DNA of 64,000 nt from Achromobacter sp. RTa (GTDB taxonomy: Bacteria; Pseudomonadota; Gammaproteobacteria; Burkholderiales; Burkholderiaceae_B): NCBI RefSeq assembly GCF_000757485.1, contig NZ_JPYO01000027.1:1-64000 (forward strand). The letters are read 5' to 3'. Below, one piece after another: positions 1 through 7,230 of this stretch. The notes beneath the pieces were generated by a model, which was not told where the DNA came from, searched no databases, and saw only the letters and a list, made by a program, of their open reading frames with translations. Position 1 is the stretch's first letter; each line of letters begins with the position of its first letter. Position numbers and translations under genes: made by a program.

Positions 1-201
1 CCCCGATGTGTGCCGAGGGCGCCTCGATAGCGGTTCAAGCCCGGCTGGCCCGTGTTGTTCATGCCGGCCAAGCCACTTATATCCAGTCTTACGACTGATG
101 CCGAAACGCCGGCACAGCTCGCTCATGTTGGCGTTAGCCTGCCCGGCCAACGCCACAAACTCGGTCTTCTGATCGTTCACGGTAACTGGACTCCAAGGCA
201 T
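1..201 (-). CDS. IS481-family transposase, N-terminal part (cut by window edge)
   Basis: An open frame of 67 codons starts at an ATG at 201 and runs off the window. It begins MPWSPVTVNDQKTEF and contains a helix-turn-helix segment around residues 28-46 (MSELCRRFGISRKTGYKW), followed by a GLEPLSRRP stretch. This is the N-terminal DNA-binding half expected of IS481-family DDE transposases. The catalytic rve/DDE domain would lie to the left. Activity of the copy cannot be judged from this fragment. Confidence 0.8.
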   Translation of the reverse strand, partial: MPWSPVTVNDQKTEFVALAGQANANMSELCRRFGISRKTGYKWLGRHEQHGPAGLEPLSRRPRHTSG

Positions 202-281
202 GGAACTCTCCCGGGCACCTAACCCGGAAAAGTGTCACCTATGTCCTCGTACACCTGTTACCCATGTCCCCGGTCCATACA
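1..281 (-). mobile_element. Partial IS481-family insertion sequence (transposase end)
   Basis: The window opens inside an insertion sequence. The transposase reads leftward from 201 and is cut at base 1. Outside its start, the minus strand from about 281 inward begins TGTATGGACC and continues through GGACATGGGTAACAGGTG to a TAGGTGACAC stretch near 232-243. This looks like the terminal region of IS481-type elements known from Bordetella and Burkholderia. The opposite end and the target duplication lie outside the window, so the outer boundary near 281 is an inference. Confidence 0.6.
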
Positions 282-397
282 CTGGCCCGCCTTGGGGCGG
301 CCCGGCGGCGGGCCGGCTATTCTTGCCAGGTCCGTGCACAACAGGCGATTTGTTGTGAGATCGCGCGTTGCGCGCTTGCAGCCCAGGAACGAAACCT

Positions 398-462
398 GGT
401 GTCAGACACCCAGGAGCGTCGGCTTCAACTTGAGCGAGTATCTCGTAAGGGTGTCGGACACT
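398..462. repeat. Pair of GGTGTC-N-GACAC palindromes
   Basis: The intergenic stretch between the insertion sequence and the RDD gene carries two near-identical odd palindromes. GGTGTCAGACACC lies at 398-410 with perfect 6-bp arms, and GGTGTCGGACACT at 450-462. Their centres (404 and 456) are 52 bp apart, about five helical turns. They could be paired operators or copies of a dispersed repeat. Apart from these and the palindrome at 481-495, I see nothing else in 282-516. Confidence 0.5.
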
Positions 463-480
463 GGGGCGCGCGCCCTAGGC

Positions 481-508
481 ATGGCACTGTGCCATTCCCG
501 GGCATAAT
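481..508 (+). promoter_or_regulatory. Palindrome and weak -10-like box before the RDD gene
   Basis: ATGGCAC-T-GTGCCAT at 481-495 is a perfect 7-bp-arm inverted repeat. CATAAT at 503-508 resembles a -10 hexamer but lies only 8 bases before the ATG at 517, and no convincing -35 is visible. The palindrome may be an operator. The promoter reading is tentative. Confidence 0.3.
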
Positions 509-516
509 ACGCGTCC

Positions 517-1029
517 ATGACCGACGCCCATCTCGACCAGACCCCCAATCGGCTGCGCCGATTCGCCTGCATGATGTATGAAGCCGTGCTGCTGTTCGGC
601 GTGGTTTTTCTTGCGGGCTACCTGATGGACACCCTCACCCAGAGCAGGAACGCGCTGGATCTGCGCTCGGCCCGGCAAGCCTGGCTGTTCGTCGCGATCG
701 GCGCGTACTTCGTGCTCTGCTGGCGCCGCCGCGGCCAGACGCTGCCTATGAAGACCTGGAACATCCGGCTGGTGGACCGCGACGGCAACACCCCGTCCAC
801 CCCGCGCCTCATCCTGCGCTACGTCCTGGCCTGGCCCCTGGTCCTGGCTGGCGCGGCGCTGGTGTGGGCCGCCGCCGCCGCCACCGGCTGGGCATCGGTG
901 GACATGTTCATCGTGGCCGCGCCCTTTACGATCTTCGTCTGGTCCTGGTTCGATCCGGACGGCCAGTTCCTGCACGACCGCATTTTGGGCACGCGGCTGC
1001 GCAATGCGCCGCAGCGCAAGAAAACCTGA
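517..1029 (+). CDS. RDD family membrane protein
   Basis: This 170-residue protein fits the RDD family: a short integral membrane domain with three hydrophobic segments at about residues 20-40, 65-80 and 105-145. The family takes its name from conserved Arg and Asp residues, matched here by the FDPDGQFLHDRILGTRL stretch near the C-terminus. The segment GQTLPMKTWNIRLVDRDG between the helices is typical. RDD proteins sit in the cytoplasmic membrane. Some have been linked to ion transport, but the substrate here is unknown. The gene stands alone, reading in the same direction as the DUF2167 gene 140 bases downstream. Confidence 0.85.
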   Translation: MTDAHLDQTPNRLRRFACMMYEAVLLFGVVFLAGYLMDTLTQSRNALDLRSARQAWLFVAIGAYFVLCWRRRGQTLPMKTWNIRLVDRDGNTPSTPRLILRYVLAWPLVLAGAALVWAAAAATGWASVDMFIVAAPFTIFVWSWFDPDGQFLHDRILGTRLRNAPQRKKT

Positions 1030-1169
1030 CCCTCCCCGCGCTGCCGCAGCCGGCTGCCAATTACATTCCGAGACAAGCCGCAACATCGAGCGGCGATTTC
1101 ACCGCTTGCTTTCAGAAAGTTGAAAGTCGACCGCAAAGACAATGAGGCCCCTTTTTCCAACGCCTCAGA

Positions 1170-2084
1170 ATGATCATGCGCGCTTTCCTTTCCCATGTTG
1201 CGCTGGCCGCCGCCAGCGCCCTGCTCCTGCTGCCCGTCGGCGCATCCGCGCAGAACGCCGCCGCCCAGCAGGAAATCGAAGCGGCCACGAAAGCCGCCTA
1301 CGCCGCCGCGCAGGAAGGGCCGGCCGACGTCAAACTGGGCGACCAGGCCGTAGTGCATCTGCCAGAGTCCATGTTCTTCGTGCCGCGCCTCCAGGCGGAC
1401 CGCCTCATGGCGGCCCATGGCAACGGCAAGGATCCCTCGCTGCTGGGCCTGGTCATGTCCAAGAGCGACGACGACGAGTGGGTCATTACCGTCAATTTCG
1501 ACAAGGCCGGGTACATCAAGGACGACGACGCCAAGAACTGGAACGTCAGTGAATTGCTGGACAGCCTGCGCGAAGGCACGGAACAGTCCAACGAAGAACG
1601 CAAGAAGCTCGGCTTCCCCGAACTGATCATGGACGGCTGGGTGCAGGCGCCGAAATACGACAGCAACACGCAGCGCCTGGTGTGGTCGGTCGCCGTCAAG
1701 CACAAAGGCGAAGACGCCAACGACAACCCCACCGTCAACTACAACACCTACGCGCTGGGCCGCGACGGCTACATCACGCTGGACCTGATCACGCAGAAGA
1801 ACCTGGTGCCCAAGGACAAGGCGGCCGTGCTGACCTTGCTGGACAACCTGAACTACGTGGAAGGCAAGCGCTACGCCGATTTCAATTCGTCGACCGACAA
1901 GGTGGCCGAATATGGGCTGGCCGCGCTGGTGGCCGGGGTGGCGGCCAAGAAACTGGGCCTGTTCGCCGTGATCGCCGCCTTCCTGGCGAAGTTCGCCAAG
2001 GTCGGCATCCTGGCCGCGGCGGCCCTGGGAGGCGGCCTTTGGAAGCGCCTGCGCGGCAAGAAGGCCGGCCAGCAGCAATCCTGA
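1170..2084 (+). CDS. DUF2167 domain membrane protein
   Basis: This 304-residue protein has a signal peptide at residues 1-27 (cleavage after GASA), a large extracytoplasmic DUF2167 domain and a hydrophobic segment near residues 245-280. It ends in a basic, probably cytoplasmic tail (KRLRGKKAG). The DUF2167 assignment rests on characteristic stretches such as DDEWVITVNFDKAGYIKDDDA, WNVSELLDSLREG and LNYVEGKRYADFN. Its biochemical role is unknown. The stop lies 10 bases before an M50 site-2 protease gene, so the two are probably co-transcribed. A single-span anchored protein next to an intramembrane protease suggests substrate or partner. The start could also be the second ATG at 1176; neither has a clear ribosome binding site. 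Confidence 0.85.
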   Translation: MIMRAFLSHVALAAASALLLLPVGASAQNAAAQQEIEAATKAAYAAAQEGPADVKLGDQAVVHLPESMFFVPRLQADRLMAAHGNGKDPSLLGLVMSKSDDDEWVITVNFDKAGYIKDDDAKNWNVSELLDSLREGTEQSNEERKKLGFPELIMDGWVQAPKYDSNTQRLVWSVAVKHKGEDANDNPTVNYNTYALGRDGYITLDLITQKNLVPKDKAAVLTLLDNLNYVEGKRYADFNSSTDKVAEYGLAALVAGVAAKKLGLFAVIAAFLAKFAKVGILAAAALGGGLWKRLRGKKAGQQQS

Positions 2085-2094
2085 CTGCCGGGCC

Positions 2095-2820
2095 ATGAAA
2101 CTGCTTCTGCTGCTGTTTTCCGGCTTCAAGTACCTGAAGTTCGGCAAGCTGCTGGCCACCGGCGGCACGATGCTGCTGTCGGTGGCGGCCTATGCCTTCA
2201 TCTTCGGCTGGCGCTACGCCGCCGGCTTCGTGCTGTTGCTGCTCGTGCATGAAATGGGCCACTACGTCGCGGCGCGCCAGCGCGGGCTGGACGTGGGCGC
2301 GCCCGTCTTTATCCCGTTCGTCGGCGCCTGGATCCAGCTGAAAAAGATGCCGCATGACGCGGATACCGAAGCCTACGTGGGCCTGGGCGGCCCCTTCGCC
2401 GGCACGGTGGCCTCCCTGGCCTGCTACTTCGCCGCGCGCGAGACGGGCAGCGATCTGCTCCTGGCGCTGTCCTACGCCGGCTTCTTCATCAACCTCTTCA
2501 ACCTGATCCCGCTGTCGCCGTTCGACGGCGGCCGCATCACGGCGGTGCTGTCTCCGCGGATCTGGCTGGCCGGCGTGCCCATCCTGGTCGCCCTGTTCTT
2601 CTGGCGCCCCAGCCCCATCCTGATCCTGGTGGCGCTGCTGGCCTTTCCCAACGTGGTGCGCGCCTTCCGGTACGATCCCTCGCTGCCCGAGAACCAGGCC
2701 TATTACGGCACGTCGCTCGAAAGCAAGTTGACCTATACCTGCGCCTACCTGGCGCTGGTCTGCATCCTGGCCGTCATGGCGCACGACGTGCACGACATGC
2801 TGGCGGCCGTGCGCCGCTGA
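2095..2820 (+). CDS. Site-2 protease family (M50) intramembrane metalloprotease
   Basis: This 241-residue polytopic membrane protein carries both zinc-binding signatures of site-2 proteases. HEMGH is at residues 52-56 inside a transmembrane helix, and NLIPLSPFDGG is near residues 136-146 with D144 the likely third ligand. It has about six hydrophobic segments and no PDZ or CBS domain, so it is a minimal S2P. Such enzymes cleave substrates within the membrane, often releasing anti-sigma factors or clearing membrane proteins. The only close partner is the DUF2167 gene ending 10 bases upstream. No sigma or anti-sigma gene is nearby, so the substrate is unknown. Confidence 0.88.
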   Translation: MKLLLLLFSGFKYLKFGKLLATGGTMLLSVAAYAFIFGWRYAAGFVLLLLVHEMGHYVAARQRGLDVGAPVFIPFVGAWIQLKKMPHDADTEAYVGLGGPFAGTVASLACYFAARETGSDLLLALSYAGFFINLFNLIPLSPFDGGRITAVLSPRIWLAGVPILVALFFWRPSPILILVALLAFPNVVRAFRYDPSLPENQAYYGTSLESKLTYTCAYLALVCILAVMAHDVHDMLAAVRR

Positions 2821-2925
2821 ACGGGCGCGCCCCGCCGTCACAACAGCGTCACCGAGCCTTCATATTCCGGTCATCGGCGGGTGGTTTCATTCCCAGGAAT
2901 GACCACAGCCCTTGGGGAAGCGACC

Positions 2926-3771
2926 GTGAACGAAATCCACCCTGCGCACTGGCGCGCCCTCTGGATTTCCGATATTCACCTGGGCACCGCCGGGTGCAAG
3001 GCGGAATTCCTGCTCGACTTCCTGGATCACAACGATTCGGACACCCTTTACCTGGTCGGGGACATCGTCGACGGCTGGCAATTGCGCAAGCACTGGCACT
3101 GGCCCCGCGCCCACAATGACGTCATCCAGCGCATCCTGCGCAAGGCGCGCAACGGCACCCGGGTGGTATTCATTCCCGGCAACCACGACGAATTCGCGCG
3201 GGAATTCGCCGGCTATGCCTTCGGCGACATCGAAATCCTCGACGAGGACGTGCATGTCACCGCCAAGGGCCTGCGGCTGCTGGTGCTGCATGGGGACCAG
3301 TTCGACGGCGTGATCCAGCACAGCCGCTGGCTGGCCCACCTGGGCGACGGCCTCTATCAGCTGGCTCTGTGGATCAACCACCATTTCAACCGGCTGCGCC
3401 ACCGCCTGGGGCTGCACTACTGGTCCCTCTCGCAATACCTGAAGCACAAGGTCAAGAACGCCGTGTCCTTCATCACCGACTTCGAGGAAGCGCTGGCGGG
3501 CGAAGCCCGGCGCCGCGGCCTGGACGGCGTGGTCTGCGGCCACATCCACAAGGCCGAGCTGCGGGACGTGGGCGGGATCCTCTACTGCAACGACGGCGAC
3601 TGGGTGGAAAGCCTGTCGGCCCTGGGCGAAACGCATGACGGGCAGCTCCAGCTGCTGGACTGGGCGGCCATCCAGGCAGAGCGGCGGGCCGACCCGACGC
3701 CCCGTCCGCCCCGCTCCCTGACCCTGCCGGCCCTGCCCTCCGCACTGCGCCGCCAAAGCAAACACCCGTGA
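2926..3771 (+). CDS. UDP-2,3-diacylglucosamine diphosphatase-like metallophosphoesterase (LpxH-like)
   Basis: This calcineurin-like metallophosphoesterase belongs to the group containing UDP-2,3-diacylglucosamine pyrophosphatases, which make lipid X in lipid A synthesis. Metal-binding motifs appear in order: SDIHLG (D16, H18), GDIVDGW, GNHDE, LHGDQFDG and GHIHKAE. The start is the GTG at 2926, preceded by GGGGAAG at 2914-2920, which leaves 13 residues before SDIHLG as is usual for the family. In-frame GTG 2881 and ATG 2899 upstream are possible but have poorer sites. The C-terminal 35 residues are proline- and arginine-rich. Other members of this family exist in most genomes, so it may not be the main LpxH. 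Confidence 0.8.
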   Translation: MNEIHPAHWRALWISDIHLGTAGCKAEFLLDFLDHNDSDTLYLVGDIVDGWQLRKHWHWPRAHNDVIQRILRKARNGTRVVFIPGNHDEFAREFAGYAFGDIEILDEDVHVTAKGLRLLVLHGDQFDGVIQHSRWLAHLGDGLYQLALWINHHFNRLRHRLGLHYWSLSQYLKHKVKNAVSFITDFEEALAGEARRRGLDGVVCGHIHKAELRDVGGILYCNDGDWVESLSALGETHDGQLQLLDWAAIQAERRADPTPRPPRSLTLPALPSALRRQSKHP

Positions 3772-3785
3772 TAACCCGTATGCGT

Positions 3786-3880
3786 CCCCGTTACGCAACG
3801 GGGATGTTGCAGTTCACGGCCCTCTAGGTCATGCTTGCATCTGGGGCAACGGGCGATCTGACCCGTTCACGCTGCAACAT
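3786..3880 (+). promoter_or_regulatory. Structured leader with nested inverted repeats
   Basis: The 126-base gap before the acyl-CoA synthetase gene holds a hairpin CCCCGTT-ACGC-AACGGGG (3786-3803), a second one AACGGG-(8)-CCCGTT (3848-3867), and a 9-bp perfect long-range repeat ATGTTGCAG (3804-3812) / CTGCAACAT (3872-3880). GTTCACG occurs twice as a direct repeat. The first hairpin lacks a T-run, so it is not a standard terminator. It may be a folded 5' leader or a paired regulator-binding site. Confidence 0.45.
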
Positions 3881-3897
3881 GCTCACAACATAGGGCC

Positions 3898-5592
3898 ATG
3901 AACGACCAATATCAGGCGCTCTACCAAACATTCCGCTGGCTGGTTCCCACCCAGTTCAACATCGCGGAAGCGTGCTGCCACCGCTGGGCATCCAGCAGTC
4001 CGGATGCGCGGCGCATCGCCATCTACTACGAAGACGAATCCGGCAACCGCGAGGTCTGGACCTATGCCCGTCTGGCGGAAGCCGTCAACCAGTTGGCGAA
4101 CGGCCTGATCAAAATGGGCGTGGGCCGCGGCGACCGGGTCGGTGTGGTTTTAGGGCAACGTCCGGAAACCGTCGTCGCCCACATGGCCATCTACAGCGTG
4201 GGCGCCGTGGTGCTGCCGCTGTCGGCCCTGTTCGGCCCGGAAGCCCTGGAAAGCCGCCTGCGCGACGCCGAGGCGCGGGTCGCGATCGTGGACTACGCCT
4301 CCAGCGCCAGCCTGCTGTCCATCAGCGACGACTGCCCCGCCCTGCAGCAGATCATCGGCATCGGCTTCGCGGACGAGCGCGTGCTGCCCTGGCGCAGCCT
4401 GCTGGCCCGCCAGCCCAGCGAATTCAAGGCCGTGCAGACCCGCTCCTCGGACCCGGCCATCCTGCTCTATACCTCCGGCACCACCGGCGCGCCCAAGGGC
4501 GCCCTGCTGCCGCACAGCGTGCTGATCGGCAACCTGCCGGGCTTCGTGGCCTCGCAGGACTGGTTTCCGAAGCCCGGCGACGTGTTCTGGTCGCCCGCCG
4601 ACTGGGCCTGGACGGGCGGCATGATGGACGCCTTGCTGCCCACGCTGTACTTCGGGCATGCCATCGTCGGCACGCGCGGCCGTTTTTCCGTTGAACGCGC
4701 GTTCGAGCTCATGGAGCGCTACCAGGTCACCAACACGTTCCTCTTCCCCACCGCGCTGAAGATGATGATGAAGTCGGTGCCGGACCCGCGCAACCGCTAC
4801 CAGCTTGCGTTGCGCGCCATCATGAGCGCGGGCGAAAGCGTGGGCGAAAGCGTGTTCGACTGGTGCCAATCCGCGCTGGGCGTGACGCCCAACGAAATGT
4901 TCGGGCAGACCGAAATGAACTACGTGGTGGGCAACAGCCAAAAGCGCTGGCCCGCCAAGCCCGGCAGCATGGGCCGCCCCTATCCGGGCCACAACGTTGC
5001 CGTGCTGGACGACGACGGCAATCCGGTGCCCCCTGGCGGCACGGGCGAAATCGCCGTCAACCGGCTCGATATCCACGGCTACCCCGATCCCGTCATGTTC
5101 CTGGGCTACTGGCGCAACGAAGCCGCCACGCAGGCCAAATTCAAGGGCGACTGGTGCCTGACCGGCGATCTGGCGAAGGTGGATGCCGACGGCTACCTCT
5201 GGTACGCCGGCCGCGCGGACGACGTTTTCAAGTCCGCCGGCTACCGGATCGGCCCCGGGGAAATCGAAAGCTGCCTGATCGGGCACCCCGCCGTGGCCAA
5301 TGCCGCGGTCGTGCCCAAGCCGGACGCCGAACGCGGCGCCCTGGTCAAGGCCTACGTGGTGCTGACCCCGGAATTCGCGCAGCGCGACCGCAACGACATC
5401 ATCGAGAACCTGCAGGAACACGTGCGCGAGCGCCTGGCCCCCTACGAGTACCCGAAGGAGATCGAATTCGTCGACGAGCTGCCCATGACGACCACCGGTA
5501 AAATCCAACGCCGCATCCTGCGCCAGCGAGAAGAAGACCTAGCTCGGGGCCCCGCAGGCATTACAGACGCGCCCCAGGCCCCGGAGGCCTGA
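3898..5592 (+). CDS. Acyl-CoA synthetase (AMP-forming, medium-chain type)
   Basis: This 564-residue member of the ANL superfamily activates a carboxylic acid to its acyl-CoA through an acyl-adenylate. The phosphate-binding loop YTSGTTGAPKGA is near residue 197, the FGQTEMNY adenine-site motif near 335, the hinge GRADDVFKSAGYRIGPGEIES near 440, and the C-terminal catalytic lysine in TTTGKIQRRIL near 537. It most resembles the medium-chain / acetyl-CoA synthetase-like group. The acid substrate cannot be read from sequence. The gene ends 23 bases before a gamma-carbonic anhydrase gene, probably in the same transcript, and is preceded by a structured leader. Confidence 0.87.
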   Translation: MNDQYQALYQTFRWLVPTQFNIAEACCHRWASSSPDARRIAIYYEDESGNREVWTYARLAEAVNQLANGLIKMGVGRGDRVGVVLGQRPETVVAHMAIYSVGAVVLPLSALFGPEALESRLRDAEARVAIVDYASSASLLSISDDCPALQQIIGIGFADERVLPWRSLLARQPSEFKAVQTRSSDPAILLYTSGTTGAPKGALLPHSVLIGNLPGFVASQDWFPKPGDVFWSPADWAWTGGMMDALLPTLYFGHAIVGTRGRFSVERAFELMERYQVTNTFLFPTALKMMMKSVPDPRNRYQLALRAIMSAGESVGESVFDWCQSALGVTPNEMFGQTEMNYVVGNSQKRWPAKPGSMGRPYPGHNVAVLDDDGNPVPPGGTGEIAVNRLDIHGYPDPVMFLGYWRNEAATQAKFKGDWCLTGDLAKVDADGYLWYAGRADDVFKSAGYRIGPGEIESCLIGHPAVANAAVVPKPDAERGALVKAYVVLTPEFAQRDRNDIIENLQEHVRERLAPYEYPKEIEFVDELPMTTTGKIQRRILRQREEDLARGPAGITDAPQAPEA

Positions 5593-5615
5593 CGCCGCAA
5601 CCGGAGACCAAAGGC

Positions 5616-6137
5616 ATGCCCATCTACCAGCTCGACGACCTGATCCCCCGCATCGATCCCTCGGCCTACGTGGCCGACAGCGCCGACATCATCGGCAATG
5701 TCACGCTGGAGGCCGGCGTCAGCATCTGGTCGAACGTGTCGATCCGGGGCGACAACGACGCCATCCAGATCCGCGAGGGCACCAATATCCAGGAAGGCAG
5801 CGTGCTGCACGTGGACGGCGGCTGTCCCATGTCCATCGGCCCCAACGTAACGGTGGGGCACCAGGCCATGCTGCATGGCTGCACCATCCACGAAGGAGCG
5901 CTGGTGGGCATGCAGGCCATCGTGCTGAACAACGCGGTCATCGGCCGCAATTGCCTGATCGGCGCCGGCGCCATCATTCCCGAGGACCGCGTCATCCCGG
6001 ACAACTCCCTGGTCATCGGCATCGGCAAGGTCGTCCGCGAACTCTCGGCCGACGAAATCGCCAATATGCACAAGAACACCGCCCATTACGTGGCGCGGGG
6101 CCAACACTACAAGACCGCCCTCAAGCGGATCGCCTGA
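5616..6137 (+). CDS. Gamma-class carbonic anhydrase family protein
   Basis: This 173-residue left-handed beta-helix protein is built of hexapeptide repeats. The three expected metal-binding histidines are present: H65 in VLHVDGG, and H82 and H87 in VGHQAMLHGC. The C-terminal helix (ELSADEIANMHKNTAHYVARGQHY) is typical of the YrdA/CaiE-like branch, whose members bind zinc but have not all been shown to hydrate CO2. A GGAGACC ribosome binding site precedes the ATG. It is probably cytoplasmic and trimeric. It follows the acyl-CoA synthetase closely; a functional link is not established. Confidence 0.88.
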   Translation: MPIYQLDDLIPRIDPSAYVADSADIIGNVTLEAGVSIWSNVSIRGDNDAIQIREGTNIQEGSVLHVDGGCPMSIGPNVTVGHQAMLHGCTIHEGALVGMQAIVLNNAVIGRNCLIGAGAIIPEDRVIPDNSLVIGIGKVVRELSADEIANMHKNTAHYVARGQHYKTALKRIA

Positions 6138-6159
6138 ACGTCCCCGCAGCGCCCCCCAA

Positions 6160-6178
6160 CCCCTGCTGCCAGCAGGGG
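6160..6178 (+). terminator. Hairpin after the carbonic anhydrase gene
   Basis: CCCCTGCT-GCC-AGCAGGGG is a perfect 8-bp stem located 23 bases after the stop codon and 34 bases before the hslO ATG. There is no T-run, so it could act as a weak or Rho-assisted terminator or simply protect the mRNA end. Confidence 0.4.
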
Positions 6179-6211
6179 GATTCGGCCCGCCCGATCGGCT
6201 AACATTCCTCC

Positions 6212-7141
6212 ATGACCGATCAGCTCAAGAAATACCTTACCGAAGACCGCAGCGTCCGGATCCAGGCCGTGCGCCTGGCCGCGACCTGGAAGGCCGTGCA
6301 GGCCAACCACGACTACCCGCCCGCCATCACCAACCTGCTGGGCGAACTGGTGGCCGCATCCACCCTGCTGGCCGCCAACATCAAGTTCGATGGCTCGCTG
6401 GTGCTGCAGATCCAAGGCGACGGCCCCATCGCCCTCCTGGTGGTGGAATGCCGCCACGATCTCAGCCTGCGCGCCACCGTCAAGATGCGCGAAGGGCACG
6501 CGGTGCCCTCCGACGGCGACATGCAAAGCTTGCTGAACCCCGGCGGCAACGGCCGTTTCATCGTGGTGCTGGACCCGCAGCGCAAGCTGCCCGGCCAGCA
6601 GGCCTACCAGGGCGTCGTGCCCCTGGAAGGCGATACCGTTGCCGAAGCGCTGCAGCACTACATGAAGGCCTCCGAACAGCTGGACACGCGGCTGTGGCTG
6701 GCCGCAGACGCCGAGCATGCCGCTGGCGTGCTGATCCAGCGCCTGCCGCACCATGGCGGCTCCGACGCCCCGATGCTCACCGAGCAGGACGCCGCCGAAA
6801 CCTGGGAACGCATCTGCGCGTTGGCCGGCACGCTGAAACGCGACGAGCTGCTGGCGACCGAGATCGATACGCTGGCCCATCGCCTGTTCTGGGAAGAAAC
6901 GCTGGTGGCCTTCGAGCCGCTCGAAGTGCGCTGGTACTGTCCCTGCACCCGAGAGCGCGTGGCCAACATGCTGCGCTCGCTGGGAGAGGAAGAAGTCCAG
7001 GACATCCTGGCCGAACGCGGCGAGGTGGACGTTTCCTGCGACTTCTGCGGCAAGCCATACAAATTCGATTCGGTCGACTGCGCCGCCCTGTTCACGCCCA
7101 ACGCGCCCCCCGCCGCGGACGCGCCTCCCACCGTGCACTGA
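6212..7141 (+). CDS. hslO: Redox-regulated chaperone Hsp33
   Basis: This 309-residue protein matches Hsp33, a cytoplasmic holdase that is switched on when oxidants form disulfides in its zinc site and unfold its linker. The four zinc-binding cysteines are intact: C243 and C245 (CPC) and C276 and C279 (CDFC). The N-terminal domain has the usual start (VRIQAVRLAATWK) and the GDGPIALLVVECR segment. The C-terminus carries a short alanine- and proline-rich tail beyond the zinc domain. The gene appears to be monocistronic. Confidence 0.93.
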   Translation: MTDQLKKYLTEDRSVRIQAVRLAATWKAVQANHDYPPAITNLLGELVAASTLLAANIKFDGSLVLQIQGDGPIALLVVECRHDLSLRATVKMREGHAVPSDGDMQSLLNPGGNGRFIVVLDPQRKLPGQQAYQGVVPLEGDTVAEALQHYMKASEQLDTRLWLAADAEHAAGVLIQRLPHHGGSDAPMLTEQDAAETWERICALAGTLKRDELLATEIDTLAHRLFWEETLVAFEPLEVRWYCPCTRERVANMLRSLGEEEVQDILAERGEVDVSCDFCGKPYKFDSVDCAALFTPNAPPAADAPPTVH

Positions 7142-7230
7142 CGCGCCGGCGGCCCAGCCGCCGCGACGTTTCCATCACACCGGATTGTCCTCATCGACAA
7201 GCGGTCATGCCCGCGCCACACTGCGCAGCC

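Noticed and set aside
232..581. Short frames between the insertion sequence and the RDD gene
   Set aside because: No ribosome binding sites or recognisable domains. They run over the IS end and the palindromes, and one overlaps the RDD start.
475..2168. Minus-strand frames opposite the RDD and DUF2167 genes
   Set aside because: Both opposite-strand genes have clear family features, including a signal peptide. These frames have none.
3786..3803. The CCCCGTT/AACGGGG hairpin as a terminator
   Set aside because: No T-run follows in either direction, and related arms recur downstream, so a leader structure or operator fits better.
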